A DNA stretch of 5,608 nucleotides. Source: Planctomycetota bacterium. Its GTDB lineage: Bacteria > Planctomycetota > Planctomycetia > Isosphaerales > Isosphaeraceae. This document shows, in pieces, positions 5,461 through 5,608 of the stretch; position 1 is the first letter of the stretch, and each line of letters opens with the position of its first letter. The notes under the pieces were generated by a model. The model was not told the DNA's origin. It made no database searches and saw only the letters and a program-made list of their open reading frames with translations. The translations under genes and the position numbers were made by a program. The DNA lies in NCBI GenBank assembly GCA_021807585.1, contig JAKBCQ010000230.1, positions 1 to 5,608 on the forward strand, in the 5' to 3' direction.

Positions 5461-5608
5461 ATGAACAAAATAAATGACGGCGATACAAAGAACGAGAATC
5501 GGACCGAGGAATCGATCGATCGATCGGCGATCGGCGAGCGCGGGACGGTGTATTTCATTGGAGCGGGGCCGGGCGATCCCGATCTGATCACGGTGAAAGG
5601 TCGCGATT
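5461..5608 (+). CDS. cobM: cobalamin-pathway tetrapyrrole methyltransferase, probably precorrin-4/cobalt-precorrin-4 C11-methyltransferase (5' part)
   Basis: Only the first 49 codons are in the window. After a hydrophilic 29-residue leader rich in Asp, Glu, Asn and Arg comes VYFIGAGPGDPDLITVKGRD (residues 30-49). This is the N-terminal S-adenosylmethionine-binding loop of the tetrapyrrole methylase family. The ending LITVKG is typical of CobM/CbiF, which methylates C11 of precorrin-4 or cobalt-precorrin-4 in corrin ring synthesis; uroporphyrinogen-III methyltransferases more often have LLTLKA. The subfamily call rests on this short segment. The leader is longer than in known CbiF proteins, which start within about two residues of the YIIGAGPG strand. 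No Shine-Dalgarno precedes ATG 5461, and a GTG at 5548 (residue 30) begins exactly at that strand. The five-helix membrane protein gene lies 47 bases upstream. The gene is cut by the window edge, not broken. Confidence 0.82.
   Translation, partial: MNKINDGDTKNENRTEESIDRSAIGERGTVYFIGAGPGDPDLITVKGRD
5511..5526 (+). repeat. ATCG tetranucleotide repeat, four units
   Basis: Four perfect ATCG units in the 5' leader of the methyltransferase frame, coding within the segment SIDRS. Four units is short for slippage, and the run fits the GATCG excess seen across the window. Confidence 0.6.

Noticed and set aside
5511..5526. ATCG repeat as a phase-variation switch
   Set aside because: Four units is too few for frequent slippage, and the same motif is abundant across the whole window.
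1..5608. tRNA, rRNA, CRISPR array, insertion sequence or phage genes
   Set aside because: Looked for on both strands; no tRNA-like arms, no regularly spaced repeats, and no transposase or integrase motifs were found.

Overview
This window looks like ordinary chromosome from a GC-rich, free-living bacterium, most likely a member of the Planctomycetota. That placement is an inference. It rests on the mix of genes (an isolated GspF-type protein with a Ser/Gly-rich head, an exported nucleoside-hydrolase-like protein, a cobalamin methyltransferase), on inconsistent Shine-Dalgarno use, and on a very strong bias toward GATC/CGATCG. No 16S rRNA or other decisive marker is present.

Left part (minus strand, 32-1807): pdxJ (pyridoxine 5'-phosphate synthase) followed 63 bases later by dapA (4-hydroxy-tetrahydrodipicolinate synthase). 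They share a strand and have no obvious terminator between them, so co-transcription is plausible. A weak promoter candidate lies just upstream of pdxJ, and an extended -10-like motif lies between the two genes. Both are housekeeping enzymes, for vitamin B6 and for lysine/diaminopimelate, with their catalytic motifs intact. The left edge (1-31) holds no recognisable gene.

Middle (about 1808-2384): a gene-poor stretch of nearly 580 bases. It holds a possible but weak 62-codon minus-strand reading frame, an imperfect tandem duplication with a 55-base period, and a GC-rich hairpin that might end the gspF transcript.

Right part: a GspF/PilC-family inner-membrane protein on the minus strand is divergent from an exported protein of the nucleoside-hydrolase fold on the plus strand, and the two share a very short 5' region. 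Then come a small five-helix membrane protein of unknown function, with a good ribosome binding site, and the first 49 codons of a cobalamin-pathway methyltransferase (CobM/CbiF type) running off the right edge. The last three genes point the same way with gaps of 87 and 47 bases, but a perfect TATAAT directly before the methyltransferase suggests it may have its own promoter.

I see no CRISPR array, insertion sequence, phage gene, tRNA or rRNA, and no clear new multi-gene system. The points most worth a second look are the altered active-site motifs of the nucleoside-hydrolase-like protein, the TATAAT/start-codon conflict at the methyltransferase, the 55-base tandem duplication and the CGATCG excess.
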